This document shows positions 26,225 to 34,757 of a stretch of DNA of 64,000 nt, one piece after another. The stretch is from Rubrobacter_A sp965214435. GTDB taxonomy: Bacteria > Actinomycetota > Rubrobacteria > Rubrobacterales > Rubrobacteraceae. The DNA lies in contig OZ243960.1 in assembly GCA_965214435.1 (NCBI GenBank), positions 1,054,001 to 1,118,000 of the forward strand, read 5' to 3'. Each line of letters opens with the position of its first letter. The first letter of the stretch is position 1. The position numbers were made by a program, and so were the translations under genes. The notes beneath the pieces were generated by a model. It was given only the letters and a program-made list of their open reading frames with translations, was not told the origin of the DNA and made no database searches.

Positions 26225-27465
26225 TGAAAATCGCCATGGTCTCGGAGCACGCCAGCCCCCTCGCCGTGCTGGGTGGTGAAGACGCCGGCGGCCAGAACGT
26301 GCACGTCGCGGCGCTAGCCGAAGCCCTGGGCGCGCGCGGGGCCGAAGTCGTCGTGTACACTCGCTGCGAAGACCCCGCCGTACCCCGCCGGGTGCCGCTC
26401 GCTCCCCGGGTCGTCGTCGAGCACGTGGAGGCCGGTCCGCCCCGACCTATCTCAAAGGACCGGCTGCTACCGTACATGGAGGACTTTGCGGCGGGACTCT
26501 ACAGCTCGTGGGAGAGCTGGCGCCCGGATGTCGTCCACGCCCACTTCTGGATGTCCGGTAGGGCGGCGCTGGCCGCCGCCGGGCCGCTCGGGACGCCGGT
26601 CGCGCAGACCTTTCACGCCCTTGGGGCCGTCAAGCGTCGCTACCAGGGCGAAAGAGACGCCAGCCCCCCGGAGCGCGAAGCTGAGGAATGCGGGATCATC
26701 AGCCGCGCCGACCGGATAATCGCCACTTGTAGCGACGAGATGTTCGAGTTATTGCGCCTCGGGGCCGACCCGCACGGTATCTCGGTTGTACCGTGTGGCG
26801 TGGACCTGGACCTTTTCCACCCGGACGGTCCGGCCGAGAAGCGCGAGCCGGGAACACACCGGCTGGTGGTAGTCAGCCGGCTCGTCGAGCGCAAGGGGGT
26901 CGGAAACGTGATCTCCGCTCTGCCGAAACTCCCGGATACGGAACTGATAGTCGCCGGAGGCCCAGAGGCCGCCGACCTCTGTCGTGACCCGGAAGCCCGG
27001 CGACTTCAGACACTGGCGAGGTCTCTGGGCGTGGATGACCGGGTCCGGCTGCGGGGCCGGGTTGACCGGACAGCGCTCCCCGCTCTGCTACGCTCGGCCG
27101 ACGCGGTTGTTTGCGTCCCCTGGTATGAGCCTTTCGGGATCGTGCCGCTGGAGGCTATGGCCTGCGGCGTACCGGTGGTCGTGTCGGCCGTCGGGGGGCT
27201 GGTAGACTCCGTGGTCGACGGGGTGACGGGCCTGCACGTACCGCCGCGCCGCCCGGACCGGCTACAAAAAGCCCTCAAGTATTTACTGGAGGACCCTGCT
27301 CGCCGGGAGACTCTAGGGACTGCCGGGATTCGCCGGGTACGGTCCCGCTACGGGTGGGGACGGGTCGCGGACTCGACATTCGAGGTGTACGCGGGGCTGG
27401 TACGGGGGACCCCAGACGAGGTTCGGGACGCCCGTAGCACCCGTAGCGAAGGGGTGCTGAGATGA
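26221..27465 (+). CDS. Glycosyltransferase family 4
   Basis: A 414-residue retaining glycosyltransferase with the full GT-B fold. N-terminal GGEDAGGQNVHVAALAEAL is typical of the sucrose-phosphate-synthase/MshA-like branch; HAHFWMSG and QTFHALGAVK follow. The donor site shows VVSRLVERKG and the E-x7-E motif EPFGIVPLE, then ACGVPVVVSAVGG. The acceptor is unknown. Start ATG 26221 overlaps the previous stop; the next ATG overlaps its TGA. The C-terminal tail (about residues 390-414) is Arg/Asp/Ser-rich and probably flexible. Confidence 0.93.
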   Translation: MMKIAMVSEHASPLAVLGGEDAGGQNVHVAALAEALGARGAEVVVYTRCEDPAVPRRVPLAPRVVVEHVEAGPPRPISKDRLLPYMEDFAAGLYSSWESWRPDVVHAHFWMSGRAALAAAGPLGTPVAQTFHALGAVKRRYQGERDASPPEREAEECGIISRADRIIATCSDEMFELLRLGADPHGISVVPCGVDLDLFHPDGPAEKREPGTHRLVVVSRLVERKGVGNVISALPKLPDTELIVAGGPEAADLCRDPEARRLQTLARSLGVDDRVRLRGRVDRTALPALLRSADAVVCVPWYEPFGIVPLEAMACGVPVVVSAVGGLVDSVVDGVTGLHVPPRRPDRLQKALKYLLEDPARRETLGTAGIRRVRSRYGWGRVADSTFEVYAGLVRGTPDEVRDARSTRSEGVLR

Positions 27466-28088
27466 ATCCTGAAAACCCTCTACCCACGGGCCGGGCTCAT
27501 CTCTCAGCCCTCTCGTTCGCCTTAAACGCCCTGGAGGCCGACGTGGACCGGGTGGACGCCTGGGGCCGCTACCTGGCCGGGGTCCTGGCGGGCGGCGGGC
27601 GGCTCTTGGCCGCTGGTAACGGAGGGAGCGCGGCGCTCGCCCAGCACCTCACCAGCGAGCTCGTCGGCCGCTACCGGGACGAGAGGCTCGCCTTCTCCGC
27701 TCTGGCGCTGCACGCCGAGGGATCCAGCCTCACCGCCATCGCCAACGACTACGGGAACAAAGAAGTCTTTGCACGCCAGGTCCGGGCCCACGGCCGCCCC
27801 GGGGACGTGCTGGTGGCCCTCAGTACCTCCGGTTGCAGCCCGAACGTGCTCTCCGCGGCGGCGGCGGCCCGCGACTGCGGCATGGCGGTCTGGGGTCTTA
27901 CGGGACCCGCGCCGAACCCGCTCGCCGACCACGCCGACGACGCCCTGTGCGTCGAGGCTCCGGCCACGGCCACGGTCCAGGAAGTGCATCAGGTAGTCGT
28001 GCATTTGATCTGCGCGGCAGTCGATTGCGAGGTCGGCGCGTCACCCGCCCTCCAATACGTCGAAGACCCGGAGGAGGCTACCCGGTGA
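27462..28088 (+). CDS. gmhA: Sedoheptulose-7-phosphate isomerase (GmhA-like)
   Basis: A 208-residue SIS-domain isomerase converting sedoheptulose 7-phosphate to D-glycero-D-manno-heptose 7-phosphate, the first step of ADP-heptose synthesis. Visible family features: GNGGSAALAQHLTSELVGRY with the metal/catalytic His and Glu, the phosphate-binding ALSTSGCSPNVL, and VQEVHQVVVHLIC with the Gln and His ligands of GmhA. Length is normal. It lies directly before hldE, overlapped by 4 nt, which supports the pathway assignment. Confidence 0.92.
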   Translation: MNPENPLPTGRAHLSALSFALNALEADVDRVDAWGRYLAGVLAGGGRLLAAGNGGSAALAQHLTSELVGRYRDERLAFSALALHAEGSSLTAIANDYGNKEVFARQVRAHGRPGDVLVALSTSGCSPNVLSAAAAARDCGMAVWGLTGPAPNPLADHADDALCVEAPATATVQEVHQVVVHLICAAVDCEVGASPALQYVEDPEEATR

Positions 28089-29518
28089 GCCTGCCAGAGC
28101 ACCGCCTGGTAGTAGTCGGCGACGCGCTCCTGGACCGCGACATCGAGGGCCGGGTCGAACGTGTCTGCCCCGACGCCCCGGTCCCGGTAGTCGATGAGTA
28201 CTCCAGGGTATCCCGTCCCGGCGGCGCGGCCCTCGCCGCAGCGCTGGCCGCCGCGGACGGACATCGCGTCACCTTGATTACGGGTCTCGCCCGGGACCCG
28301 GCGGGCCGCGAGCTTGCCGCCCTTCTGGACAGAGCGGGTGTGGAGGTCGTCGACCTCGGCCTCGACGGCGCCACGCCGGAGAAAGTGCGGATACGTTCCG
28401 GGGGCCAATCCCTGCTCCGCCTCGACCGGGGCGCTCCCGGGACCGCCGGCCCGGCGACCGCCGCCGCGAGAGCCGCCCTCGGAGCCGCTGCCGCGGTACT
28501 AGTGGCGGACTACGGCCGCGGAGTCGCCGCCGGAAAAGAATTGCGTGCCGCACTCGAAGAACTATCTCCGGAGATACCGCTCGTCTGGGACCCGCACCCT
28601 CAGGGACCGGAGCCTGTAGCGGGCGTCCGGCTCGCCACCCCGAACCGCTCCGAGGTCGCCGGCCTGGTACCCGAGGTAACCGGCGACGGGCTTTCATCCG
28701 TCATCGCCCGGGCGCGGAGCCTCACCGCCCGGTGGGGCGCGGACGCACTCGCCGTAACCCTGGGCTCCGGAGGCGCGCTGCTCGTCGCGAGAAACACCGG
28801 TGGAGAGCCACCGCCGGTAGTCCCGGCCCCGGAAGCCAGGGGTGGAGACCCCTGCGGAGCCGGCGACCGGTTCGCTTCCTGGGCCGCCGGGTTGCTCGCG
28901 GGTGACGCCCCGGTGGCCGAAGCCGTTACCGGCGCGGTCGCCGCCGCTTCCGCTTTCGTAGCCGCCGGCGGGGCCGCCGGAGCCGTCGGCAGTGTTGCCA
29001 AGAATTCCAGTAATCGACGTGCCCCAGATACCCTGTCAAACGGTGAAACATCCGGTCTGCCCGAAGACGCTGGGGAGCTTGCGGCCCGGGTGCGGGGTGC
29101 AGGGGGGACCGTGGTTGCGACGGGTGGGTGCTTTGATCTTTTGCACGCCGGTCACGTGAGCACGCTGCGGGCGGCGCGGGCTCTAGGAGACTGCCTGATA
29201 CTGTGCCTCAACTCTGACGACTCCGTGCGCCGCATAAAAGGCCCCGGACGGCCGCTGGTCCCGGAAACAGACCGGGCCGCCGTCCTCGAAGCTTTGAGCT
29301 GCGTCGATGCTGTAGTAATCTTCGACGAGGATACCCCGGAAGCCGTGCTAGAGCAGCTACGGCCCCACATATTCGCCAAAGGCGCGGACTACGCCCTCTC
29401 CGACCTGCCAGAAGCCGAAGCTCTGGCCCGGTGGGGCGGACAGGCTGTAATGCTGCCCTACGTCGCCGGACGCTCGACTACCGGGCTTATAAAAGAAGCC
29501 GTTACCCGTGGCGGCTGA
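28085..29518 (+). CDS. hldE: Bifunctional heptose-7-phosphate kinase / heptose-1-phosphate adenylyltransferase
   Basis: A 477-residue fusion. Residues 1-310 are a ribokinase-type kinase: GDALLDRDIEG, SRPGGAALAAALAA and the anion hole GDPCGAGDRFAS. A poorly conserved linker (about 310-335) follows. Residues about 340-477 are a cytidylyltransferase-fold enzyme with GCFDLLHAGHVSTL (His354 and His357) and C-terminal YVAGRSTTGLI. The kinase phosphorylates C1 of heptose 7-phosphate; after GmhB action the second domain makes ADP-heptose. GTG 28085 overlaps the gmhA stop. The stretch at 29000-29060 is less GC-rich, fitting the linker. No HldD epimerase is seen in the window. Confidence 0.94.
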   Translation: MSLPEHRLVVVGDALLDRDIEGRVERVCPDAPVPVVDEYSRVSRPGGAALAAALAAADGHRVTLITGLARDPAGRELAALLDRAGVEVVDLGLDGATPEKVRIRSGGQSLLRLDRGAPGTAGPATAAARAALGAAAAVLVADYGRGVAAGKELRAALEELSPEIPLVWDPHPQGPEPVAGVRLATPNRSEVAGLVPEVTGDGLSSVIARARSLTARWGADALAVTLGSGGALLVARNTGGEPPPVVPAPEARGGDPCGAGDRFASWAAGLLAGDAPVAEAVTGAVAAASAFVAAGGAAGAVGSVAKNSSNRRAPDTLSNGETSGLPEDAGELAARVRGAGGTVVATGGCFDLLHAGHVSTLRAARALGDCLILCLNSDDSVRRIKGPGRPLVPETDRAAVLEALSCVDAVVIFDEDTPEAVLEQLRPHIFAKGADYALSDLPEAEALARWGGQAVMLPYVAGRSTTGLIKEAVTRGG

Positions 29519-30491
29519 GGAAAAGCGGCCCGTTCTGGTTGCACTCCGGGCTCTCGGCCTCGGGGACCTCCTGACCGCCGTGCCCGCTCTCCGGGCGCTG
29601 GCGGCGGCTTTCCCCGGGCACCACAAAGTCCTCGCCGCACCCCGCTCTCTCGCTCCCCTGGCCCACCTTACCGGCGCTGTAGACAGCGTTCTGGATACCG
29701 CGCCGCTCTCTCCGGTGGATACTCCTCCGGGAAGCGCGGACGTCGCGGTGAACCTGCACGGCCGGGGTCCGGAGAGCCACCGGGCGCTACTCGCGGTCCG
29801 GCCGCGAACCCTGATCTCTTTCCACAGTCCTGACGTTTCAGAAAGCGCGGATGGTCCCCTCTGGCGGCCAGACGAGCACGAAGTCCTCCGCTGGTGCCGG
29901 ATGCTGGAGTCGTATGGCATCCTGGCCGACCCTAACGACCTGGATCTGCCCGGACTACCTCTCCAGGAACCGGCGGCTCGCGGCGCGACGCTCGTCCATC
30001 CGGGAGCCGCCAGCCCCGCCCGCCGCTGGCCCGCCGACCGCTGGTCCGCCGTCGCCCGCGCGGAGAGCGAGCAGGGACGGACCGTGATGGTAACCGGCGG
30101 GCCGGAGGAGATAGACCTCGCCCGGGAAGTCGCTCGGGGAGCCAGCCTTCCGGAGTCCTCGGTATACGCCGGCCGCACGGGTTTACTGGAACTGGCCGCG
30201 CTCGTCGGGGCCGCCGGGCGCGTGGTCTGCGGCGACACCGGGGTCGCTCACCTGGCGACCGCCCTCCGCACCCCGTCCGTGGTGCTCTTCGGCCCGACAT
30301 CCCCAGACCTCTGGGGTTCGCCGGAAGACCGGCCGTGGCACCGGGTTATCTGGACCGGAACGGAGGGCGACCCGCACGGCAAAAGTCCCCACCCCGGTCT
30401 GCTGGAGATAGGGGTACCCGATGTGCTCTCAGAGTTGGCCGCGCTGCCGGCCGCGGTTGCTGACGACCTCGACGAACGGAGGGTGGGTTGA
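29508..30491 (+). CDS. GT9 family heptosyltransferase-like protein (second copy)
   Basis: A 327-residue GT-B protein of the same family as 24252-25292 but divergent. The start (VLVALRALGLGDLLTAVPALRAL) and the donor site (VCGDTGVAHLATALRTPSVVLFGPTSP) are characteristic, with VHPGAASPARRWPADRW in the centre. It overlaps hldE by 11 nt, the only junction in the operon that is not a 4-nt overlap. Two GT9 enzymes suggest addition of two successive heptoses or two acceptors (inference). The stop overlaps the next TTG. Confidence 0.9.
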   Translation: MAAEEKRPVLVALRALGLGDLLTAVPALRALAAAFPGHHKVLAAPRSLAPLAHLTGAVDSVLDTAPLSPVDTPPGSADVAVNLHGRGPESHRALLAVRPRTLISFHSPDVSESADGPLWRPDEHEVLRWCRMLESYGILADPNDLDLPGLPLQEPAARGATLVHPGAASPARRWPADRWSAVARAESEQGRTVMVTGGPEEIDLAREVARGASLPESSVYAGRTGLLELAALVGAAGRVVCGDTGVAHLATALRTPSVVLFGPTSPDLWGSPEDRPWHRVIWTGTEGDPHGKSPHPGLLEIGVPDVLSELAALPAAVADDLDERRVG

Positions 30492-31378
30492 GTCGCGGGG
30501 AAGGCCGGGTGCTGGTAACGGGCTGGTTCAGCTTTATCCACGGGGAGGCGACCGCCGGGGACCTCATGGCCGGGGAGGTGGCGTGCGGCTGGCTGGAGCG
30601 GGCGGGCCGCCCCTACGACGTGGCGTTCTCGCCCGTATTCGATAAGGGCGTGGACCTCCGGACCGCGGACCCGGAAGACTACACCGACGTCGTGTTCGTC
30701 TGCGGTCCCGCGAGGGGCTGGCAGATAGAAGATCTCACGGAGCGGTTCTCTGGATGCCGCCTGATCGGGCTCGACCTCTCGGTGACCGGGCCGGACGCGG
30801 TACCTTTCGACGTTCTCTTCGAGCGCGACGGTCCGGGAGTTGCCTGGCCGGACCTAAGTTTTCTAAGCCCGCCGGAACTCTTGCCGGTGGTCGGCCTGAT
30901 CCTGACCCACCCCCAACCCGAGTACGGGGAGCGCAGCCGCCACGATGAGGTACACGCGGCCATCAAGAGCGCCGTGTACAGCCGGCCGCTGTCGGTTGTT
31001 CCCTTCGACACCCGGGTGGACCCGACCTCCGAGGAGTTCCGGAGCGCCGCCGAGGTAGAGTCCCTCGTCGCCCGCCTCGACGCCGTGGTAACGACCCGGA
31101 TGCACGGACTGGTCCACGCCCTGAGAGCCGGCATACCAGTGCTGGCCGTAGACTCCATCTCCGGCGGCGCGAAGGTCAAGAGCCAGGCGGTAGCTGTCGG
31201 GTGGCCCGCTATACTGACCGCCGATGAACTCTCGGAAGACAGGCTGGCCGAGATGCTGGATTATATCTTTACGGGCGAGGCCCGTACTACCGCCCGGGCC
31301 TGCGCCGCCCGGGCCGCAAATGCGCTCCGGCCCGTCCGGGAGGGTTTCTTTTCCACGCTGCGGGACGGCCGGGAATAA
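30488..31378 (+). CDS. Polysaccharide pyruvyl transferase family protein
   Basis: A 296-residue protein. The C-terminal signature RLDAVVTTRMHGLVHALRAGIPVLAV followed by GGAKVKSQA is the best-known block of the PS_pyruv_trans family (GT-B-like, phosphoenolpyruvate-dependent ketal formation on sugars); the N-terminus has VLVTGWFSFIHGEATAGDLMA. It is shorter than CsaB-type members. It starts with TTG overlapping the GT9 stop (TTGA). It is the last gene of the coupled run and converges with a GT2 gene 6 nt away. It would add an acidic pyruvate to the glycan, if active. Confidence 0.8.
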   Translation: MSRGEGRVLVTGWFSFIHGEATAGDLMAGEVACGWLERAGRPYDVAFSPVFDKGVDLRTADPEDYTDVVFVCGPARGWQIEDLTERFSGCRLIGLDLSVTGPDAVPFDVLFERDGPGVAWPDLSFLSPPELLPVVGLILTHPQPEYGERSRHDEVHAAIKSAVYSRPLSVVPFDTRVDPTSEEFRSAAEVESLVARLDAVVTTRMHGLVHALRAGIPVLAVDSISGGAKVKSQAVAVGWPAILTADELSEDRLAEMLDYIFTGEARTTARACAARAANALRPVREGFFSTLRDGRE

Positions 31379-31384
31379 CTGGTC

Positions 31385-32341
31385 TTAGTTTACGGCTCTC
31401 AGGCCGCGCTCCCCGTCCAGCCGCCGCAGGTCTTCTTCGACGGAGTTCGGGAGCACCCGCCGCTCCCGGATCACCCACGGCAGGCCGCGCAAAGCTTCTA
31501 CGAGACCCGCCCGCACGTCGGCGTCAGTGGCTGCTACCCGCGCCGCGCTTAGGGTGTGGTGTACAACAGTCGAGAGCGGACGCCGGAGCCAGGTAAACCA
31601 CAGTACGTTCCGTACCCCCGAGCGCCGGCGCTCTTTCTGGTCCCGGGATTTCGATGGGTGGTGGTGGGTCTCCACCTCTCCGACGTAGGCCAGTCCCCAT
31701 CCCATAGCGGTCAAATCCGCGGCCAGAAGCTCTTCTTCGCCCCCGACCAGGAGCCGGCGGTCGTAGCCTCCCGCTTCGAGGTAGGCCGCCCGGCGCACGA
31801 CGACCGCGCACCCGAGGAAACCGAGGACCGGCGGACCTGGCAGGTCTTTCTCCAGCGGCAGCGGGCTGACGGCCATCTCCCGGCAGATAGTGTCCTCCTT
31901 CTCCTCCGGTCCGACCAGGATGCGGGCTGCCAGCGCCGCCAGCCGTGGATAATCGTCCAGAAGGTCCGCCGCCTTAGCCAGAGCGCCAGCCGCCCACCAG
32001 GAGTCATCGTCTGCAAAAGCGACATACGGGGTGTCTACCAACTCTACGCCGACGTTGCGTGCGGCTCCTCCGAGGTTCTCGGAGAGCGGGATGAGGTCTA
32101 CCTCCGGGTGCTGGCGGCGCACGGTGTCGGGCGTGCCGTCGGAGGAAGCGTTGTCCACCACCACGATGCGGGGTTTCTCCGGGAGAGCCTGTAGTCTGTC
32201 GAGGGTCGTGAGCAGTTCGGAGGATCGGTTACGGGTGGCGATCACCACCGCTACCCGCGGGTCGGGGGAAGCCTGCTCCGTCACGAGCGTCGCAGTGCTG
32301 GGTAGACGGTACCGGACACGAACCGGGAAAGCTCCCGCCAC
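31385..32341 (-). CDS. Glycosyltransferase family 2
   Basis: A 318-residue inverting GT-A enzyme: VAVVIATRNRSSELLTTLDRL near residue 30, VVDNASSDGT, the metal-binding FADDDSWW, and the acceptor-side LLVGGEEELLAADLTAMG. The C-terminal region (WFTWLRRPLSTVVHHTL) resembles rhamnosyl-type GT2 enzymes. The gene is convergent with the heptose operon and probably belongs to the same glycan locus. Start GTG 32341 has no Shine-Dalgarno; TAAGTT lies 6 nt upstream (32348-32353), suggesting a leaderless transcript. Confidence 0.9.
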   Translation of the reverse strand: MAGAFPVRVRYRLPSTATLVTEQASPDPRVAVVIATRNRSSELLTTLDRLQALPEKPRIVVVDNASSDGTPDTVRRQHPEVDLIPLSENLGGAARNVGVELVDTPYVAFADDDSWWAAGALAKAADLLDDYPRLAALAARILVGPEEKEDTICREMAVSPLPLEKDLPGPPVLGFLGCAVVVRRAAYLEAGGYDRRLLVGGEEELLAADLTAMGWGLAYVGEVETHHHPSKSRDQKERRRSGVRNVLWFTWLRRPLSTVVHHTLSAARVAATDADVRAGLVEALRGLPWVIRERRVLPNSVEEDLRRLDGERGLRAVN

Positions 32342-32497
32342 ACCGCGAACTTACGCCCTGTCAACCCTACCCGCTCCCATATTCTCCTTTCCGGTCTCAC
32401 CTGACAGCTACATACCTTTCTGCCTCCTAGAGCCGCCCGGCAAACCTCCCCGGCGAGGGTAGCGGCTGTGGATCTATCGGGAGCCGTACCCGCGATT

Positions 32498-32662
32498 CTA
32501 GCCACCACGTACGAAGAAGGGAATGGATATGGCCGCTCCTATGCCTATGCCGATGGCAGCGTAAAAGAATGGGTTGCCCGCCCCGACGATCAGACCTACC
32601 ACCAACCCGAGTATCCCGCCGGAGATTGCTCCCGCCGTAATAATCGCCACGCTCCTGCTCAT
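32498..32662 (-). CDS. Small membrane protein, 54 residues
   Basis: Read directly from the minus strand: ATG at 32662, strong Shine-Dalgarno (AAGGAGGGG, 8 nt upstream), TAG at 32500-32498. The product is nearly all hydrophobic: one Gly-rich helix (about 5-27, ITAGAISGGILGLVVGLIVG) and a second (about 33-50, FYAAIGIGIGAAISIPFF), ending VRGG. A two-helix hairpin with GxxxG-like packing is likely. A TATTAT box lies upstream at 32710-32715. It stands alone between a GT2 gene and the NCS1 permease. Function unknown. Confidence 0.75.
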   Translation of the reverse strand: MSRSVAIITAGAISGGILGLVVGLIVGAGNPFFYAAIGIGIGAAISIPFFVRGG

Positions 32663-32793
32663 CCCTCAACCCCTCCTTCCCGGCCGCCACCACTACCGTG
32701 CTCGTAAGGATAATACTGTAGTGTCGGGCACGGCGGCACTCTAATGACCGCCGGAGCGCCGCCGTGCGAGGTTAGCCCGGGACCACTCGCGAA

Positions 32794-34335
32794 CTACTCC
32801 GGTGGTTCCGGGGGTGTGTTGTCGCCGGGATCGTCGGGCATGACGACCGTCCTGTATCGTTTGGCTACAAACCAGTACACCAGAACCGCGATGCCGGCCC
32901 CGATAAACCACGAGAACGGGGCGATGTCGCCGAAGACCGGCACGAGCGCGAAGATGAGGGCGATGACCGAAGCTGGTATAAAGGCGTAGAGGGCGTCGGG
33001 GTTCCAGCCGCGGCTGTACCAGTACGGTTCGTCCGGACTTTCGCGGAAGAGGGCGTGCACCTGGATGCGGCCCCGCTTTATGAGGTAGTAGTCGGCGACG
33101 ATGACCCCGAAGATCGGGCCGAGCAGCGCCCCGAGACCACCGAGGAAGTAGTTTATGGCTACCGGGCTGTTAAAGACGTACCAGGGCATCACCAGGATGG
33201 CGAGGATAGCCGTGATCAGGCCGCCGCGCTTGAAGTCTATGTACTTCGGGAATGCGTTTGAGAAGTCGTAGGAGGGGCCGACGAAGTTGGCGACGATGTT
33301 GATGCCGACCGTGGCGATGGCGAAAGTCAGGGCTCCTATGGCTATCGCCAGCGTGCTCGGTATTTCTGAAACCAGCTCTACCGGGTCCGTGATCGCCTCG
33401 CCGTAGACGGCTATGGAGCCTGCGGTGGTTATAACGACGACCGCCGAGAACAGCATGAAGTTGACCGGCAGACCCCAAAAGTTGCCTTTACGGACCATGC
33501 TGGCAGAGGGAGCCCACCGGGAGAAGTCGCAGAAGTTCAGCATCAGGGTGGAGAAGTAGTTTACGACCAGGGCTGCTGCGGTGAGGAACAAGAAGATCGT
33601 ACCTCCGGTGGAGAGGTCGCGGGAGCCGAGGCTGAAGCTCATCTCCGAGCCGGCCTCGTACCATATCCAGGCCGCCAGGGCGAACATCGCCACGTAGATC
33701 GCCGGCCCCGACCAGTCAACCAGCGTGCGGATAGAGTCCATGCCGTTGCGCAACACGAGCAACTGTACACCCCACATCCCCAAAAAGCAGATCCAGCCCA
33801 GAGTAGAGAGCCCAATTATAGAGTTCTCGGTAAGCGGTTCGAGGCCCGGGAATACCTCCAGGAGGAGGATGAGCACTGCGACGGACGCGAGCCAGGTCTG
33901 GATGCCGTACCAGAACGTGGCGATAACTGCCCGGACGAGCGCCGGCAGGTTCGCCCCGAAGACGCCGAAGCTGATCCTAGTGAGCACGGGGTACGGTATG
34001 CCTTGCTGCTGGCCGGCGACGCTGATGAGGTTCATAAGGAAGTACACCGCCGTTATGCCGACCATCAGCGCTAGAAAGACCTGCCACCCCGTAAGCCCGA
34101 GAAAGAATAACCCGGCGGCGAATGTGTAGCCGCCGATGCTGTGCACGTCGGCCATCCAGGTGGCGAAGAGGCTGTAGGTGGTCCACTCGCGCTCCTCGTC
34201 CTTTAGCGGCCGGAGGTCCTCGTTATAAAGCCGGTTGCTGTACCCGGCGTCCGTCTCCCCGGCTCCTGCTCTTTCGGCTCTGGTTCGCTCGGCCACTGCT
34301 CCCTGCCTTTCCGCGAGGTCTTTCGTAGGTTTCAT
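32794..34335 (-). CDS. NCS1 family nucleobase permease
   Basis: A 513-residue transporter with about 12 membrane helices and the LeuT fold. N-terminal NEDLRPLKDEEREWTTYSLFATWMADVHSIGGYTFAAG is the hallmark of NCS1 (purine-cytosine/allantoin permease) proteins, and GIPYPVLTRISFGVFGANLP follows. Substrates in the family are purines, pyrimidines, allantoin or thiamine. It lies 143 bp downstream of the xanthine-dehydrogenase operon on the same strand, favouring uptake of hypoxanthine/xanthine or allantoin (inference). A link with thiamine is also possible because of the intervening thiamine-binding-like gene. Confidence 0.9.
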   Translation of the reverse strand: MKPTKDLAERQGAVAERTRAERAGAGETDAGYSNRLYNEDLRPLKDEEREWTTYSLFATWMADVHSIGGYTFAAGLFFLGLTGWQVFLALMVGITAVYFLMNLISVAGQQQGIPYPVLTRISFGVFGANLPALVRAVIATFWYGIQTWLASVAVLILLLEVFPGLEPLTENSIIGLSTLGWICFLGMWGVQLLVLRNGMDSIRTLVDWSGPAIYVAMFALAAWIWYEAGSEMSFSLGSRDLSTGGTIFLFLTAAALVVNYFSTLMLNFCDFSRWAPSASMVRKGNFWGLPVNFMLFSAVVVITTAGSIAVYGEAITDPVELVSEIPSTLAIAIGALTFAIATVGINIVANFVGPSYDFSNAFPKYIDFKRGGLITAILAILVMPWYVFNSPVAINYFLGGLGALLGPIFGVIVADYYLIKRGRIQVHALFRESPDEPYWYSRGWNPDALYAFIPASVIALIFALVPVFGDIAPFSWFIGAGIAVLVYWFVAKRYRTVVMPDDPGDNTPPEPPE

Positions 34336-34478
34336 CCGCCACCGCGGCCGCCACGTCGTCCCGGCATCGTGCCAGTATGCTAAACAAGGGAAGCGCCTGA
34401 AATCTATGTACGAATGTTTAAAGTTCTCCCGCCGCGTTTGTTCTACTGGATAACAGCGTCCAGCAAAAATTCCCGGGC

Positions 34479-34757
34479 TTATCCGAACCGGTCGGCGTCC
34501 GCCTCGGCCTCTACCTTTATCTCTACGGCTTTAGCCCCGGCGTCGAGCGCGGTCTCCAGCGTCTCCGCCATCGCCCGCAACACCTCCGCGCGGCTACCGG
34601 CGAGCATCACGGTATCCGGGCCGGCTTCGCGGGCCAGCCCCGATGCACCGGCCGCCTCTTTCGCCGCCGCAACCTGGTCTTCCGGCGATGTACCGCCTCC
34701 GTCCGAGGTCACGACCTTCAGCTCTGCGCTGACCGGCGCCCGCTCGTATCCGGGCAC
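34479..34757 (-). CDS. Thiamine-binding-like protein (MTH1187/YkoF fold)
   Basis: A 92-residue ferredoxin-like fold protein. The pattern is strand (AELKVVT), helix, SGL, TVMLAGSRAEVLRAMAETLETALDAGAKAVEIKVEAE, matching small thiamine-binding proteins in length and in the conserved C-terminal helix-AGAKRV-strand block. The GTG start shares one base with the TAG of the molybdenum subunit upstream, so it is translated with the hydroxylase operon. Ligand binding is not shown; a role in cofactor or substrate handling for the adjacent enzyme or permease is speculative. Confidence 0.6.
   Translation of the reverse strand: MPGYERAPVSAELKVVTSDGGGTSPEDQVAAAKEAAGASGLAREAGPDTVMLAGSRAEVLRAMAETLETALDAGAKAVEIKVEAEADADRFG

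Noticed and set aside
29000..29060. Break between two separate genes within hldE
   Set aside because: The frame is open through the linker and both domains are complete, so one bifunctional protein is the simpler reading.
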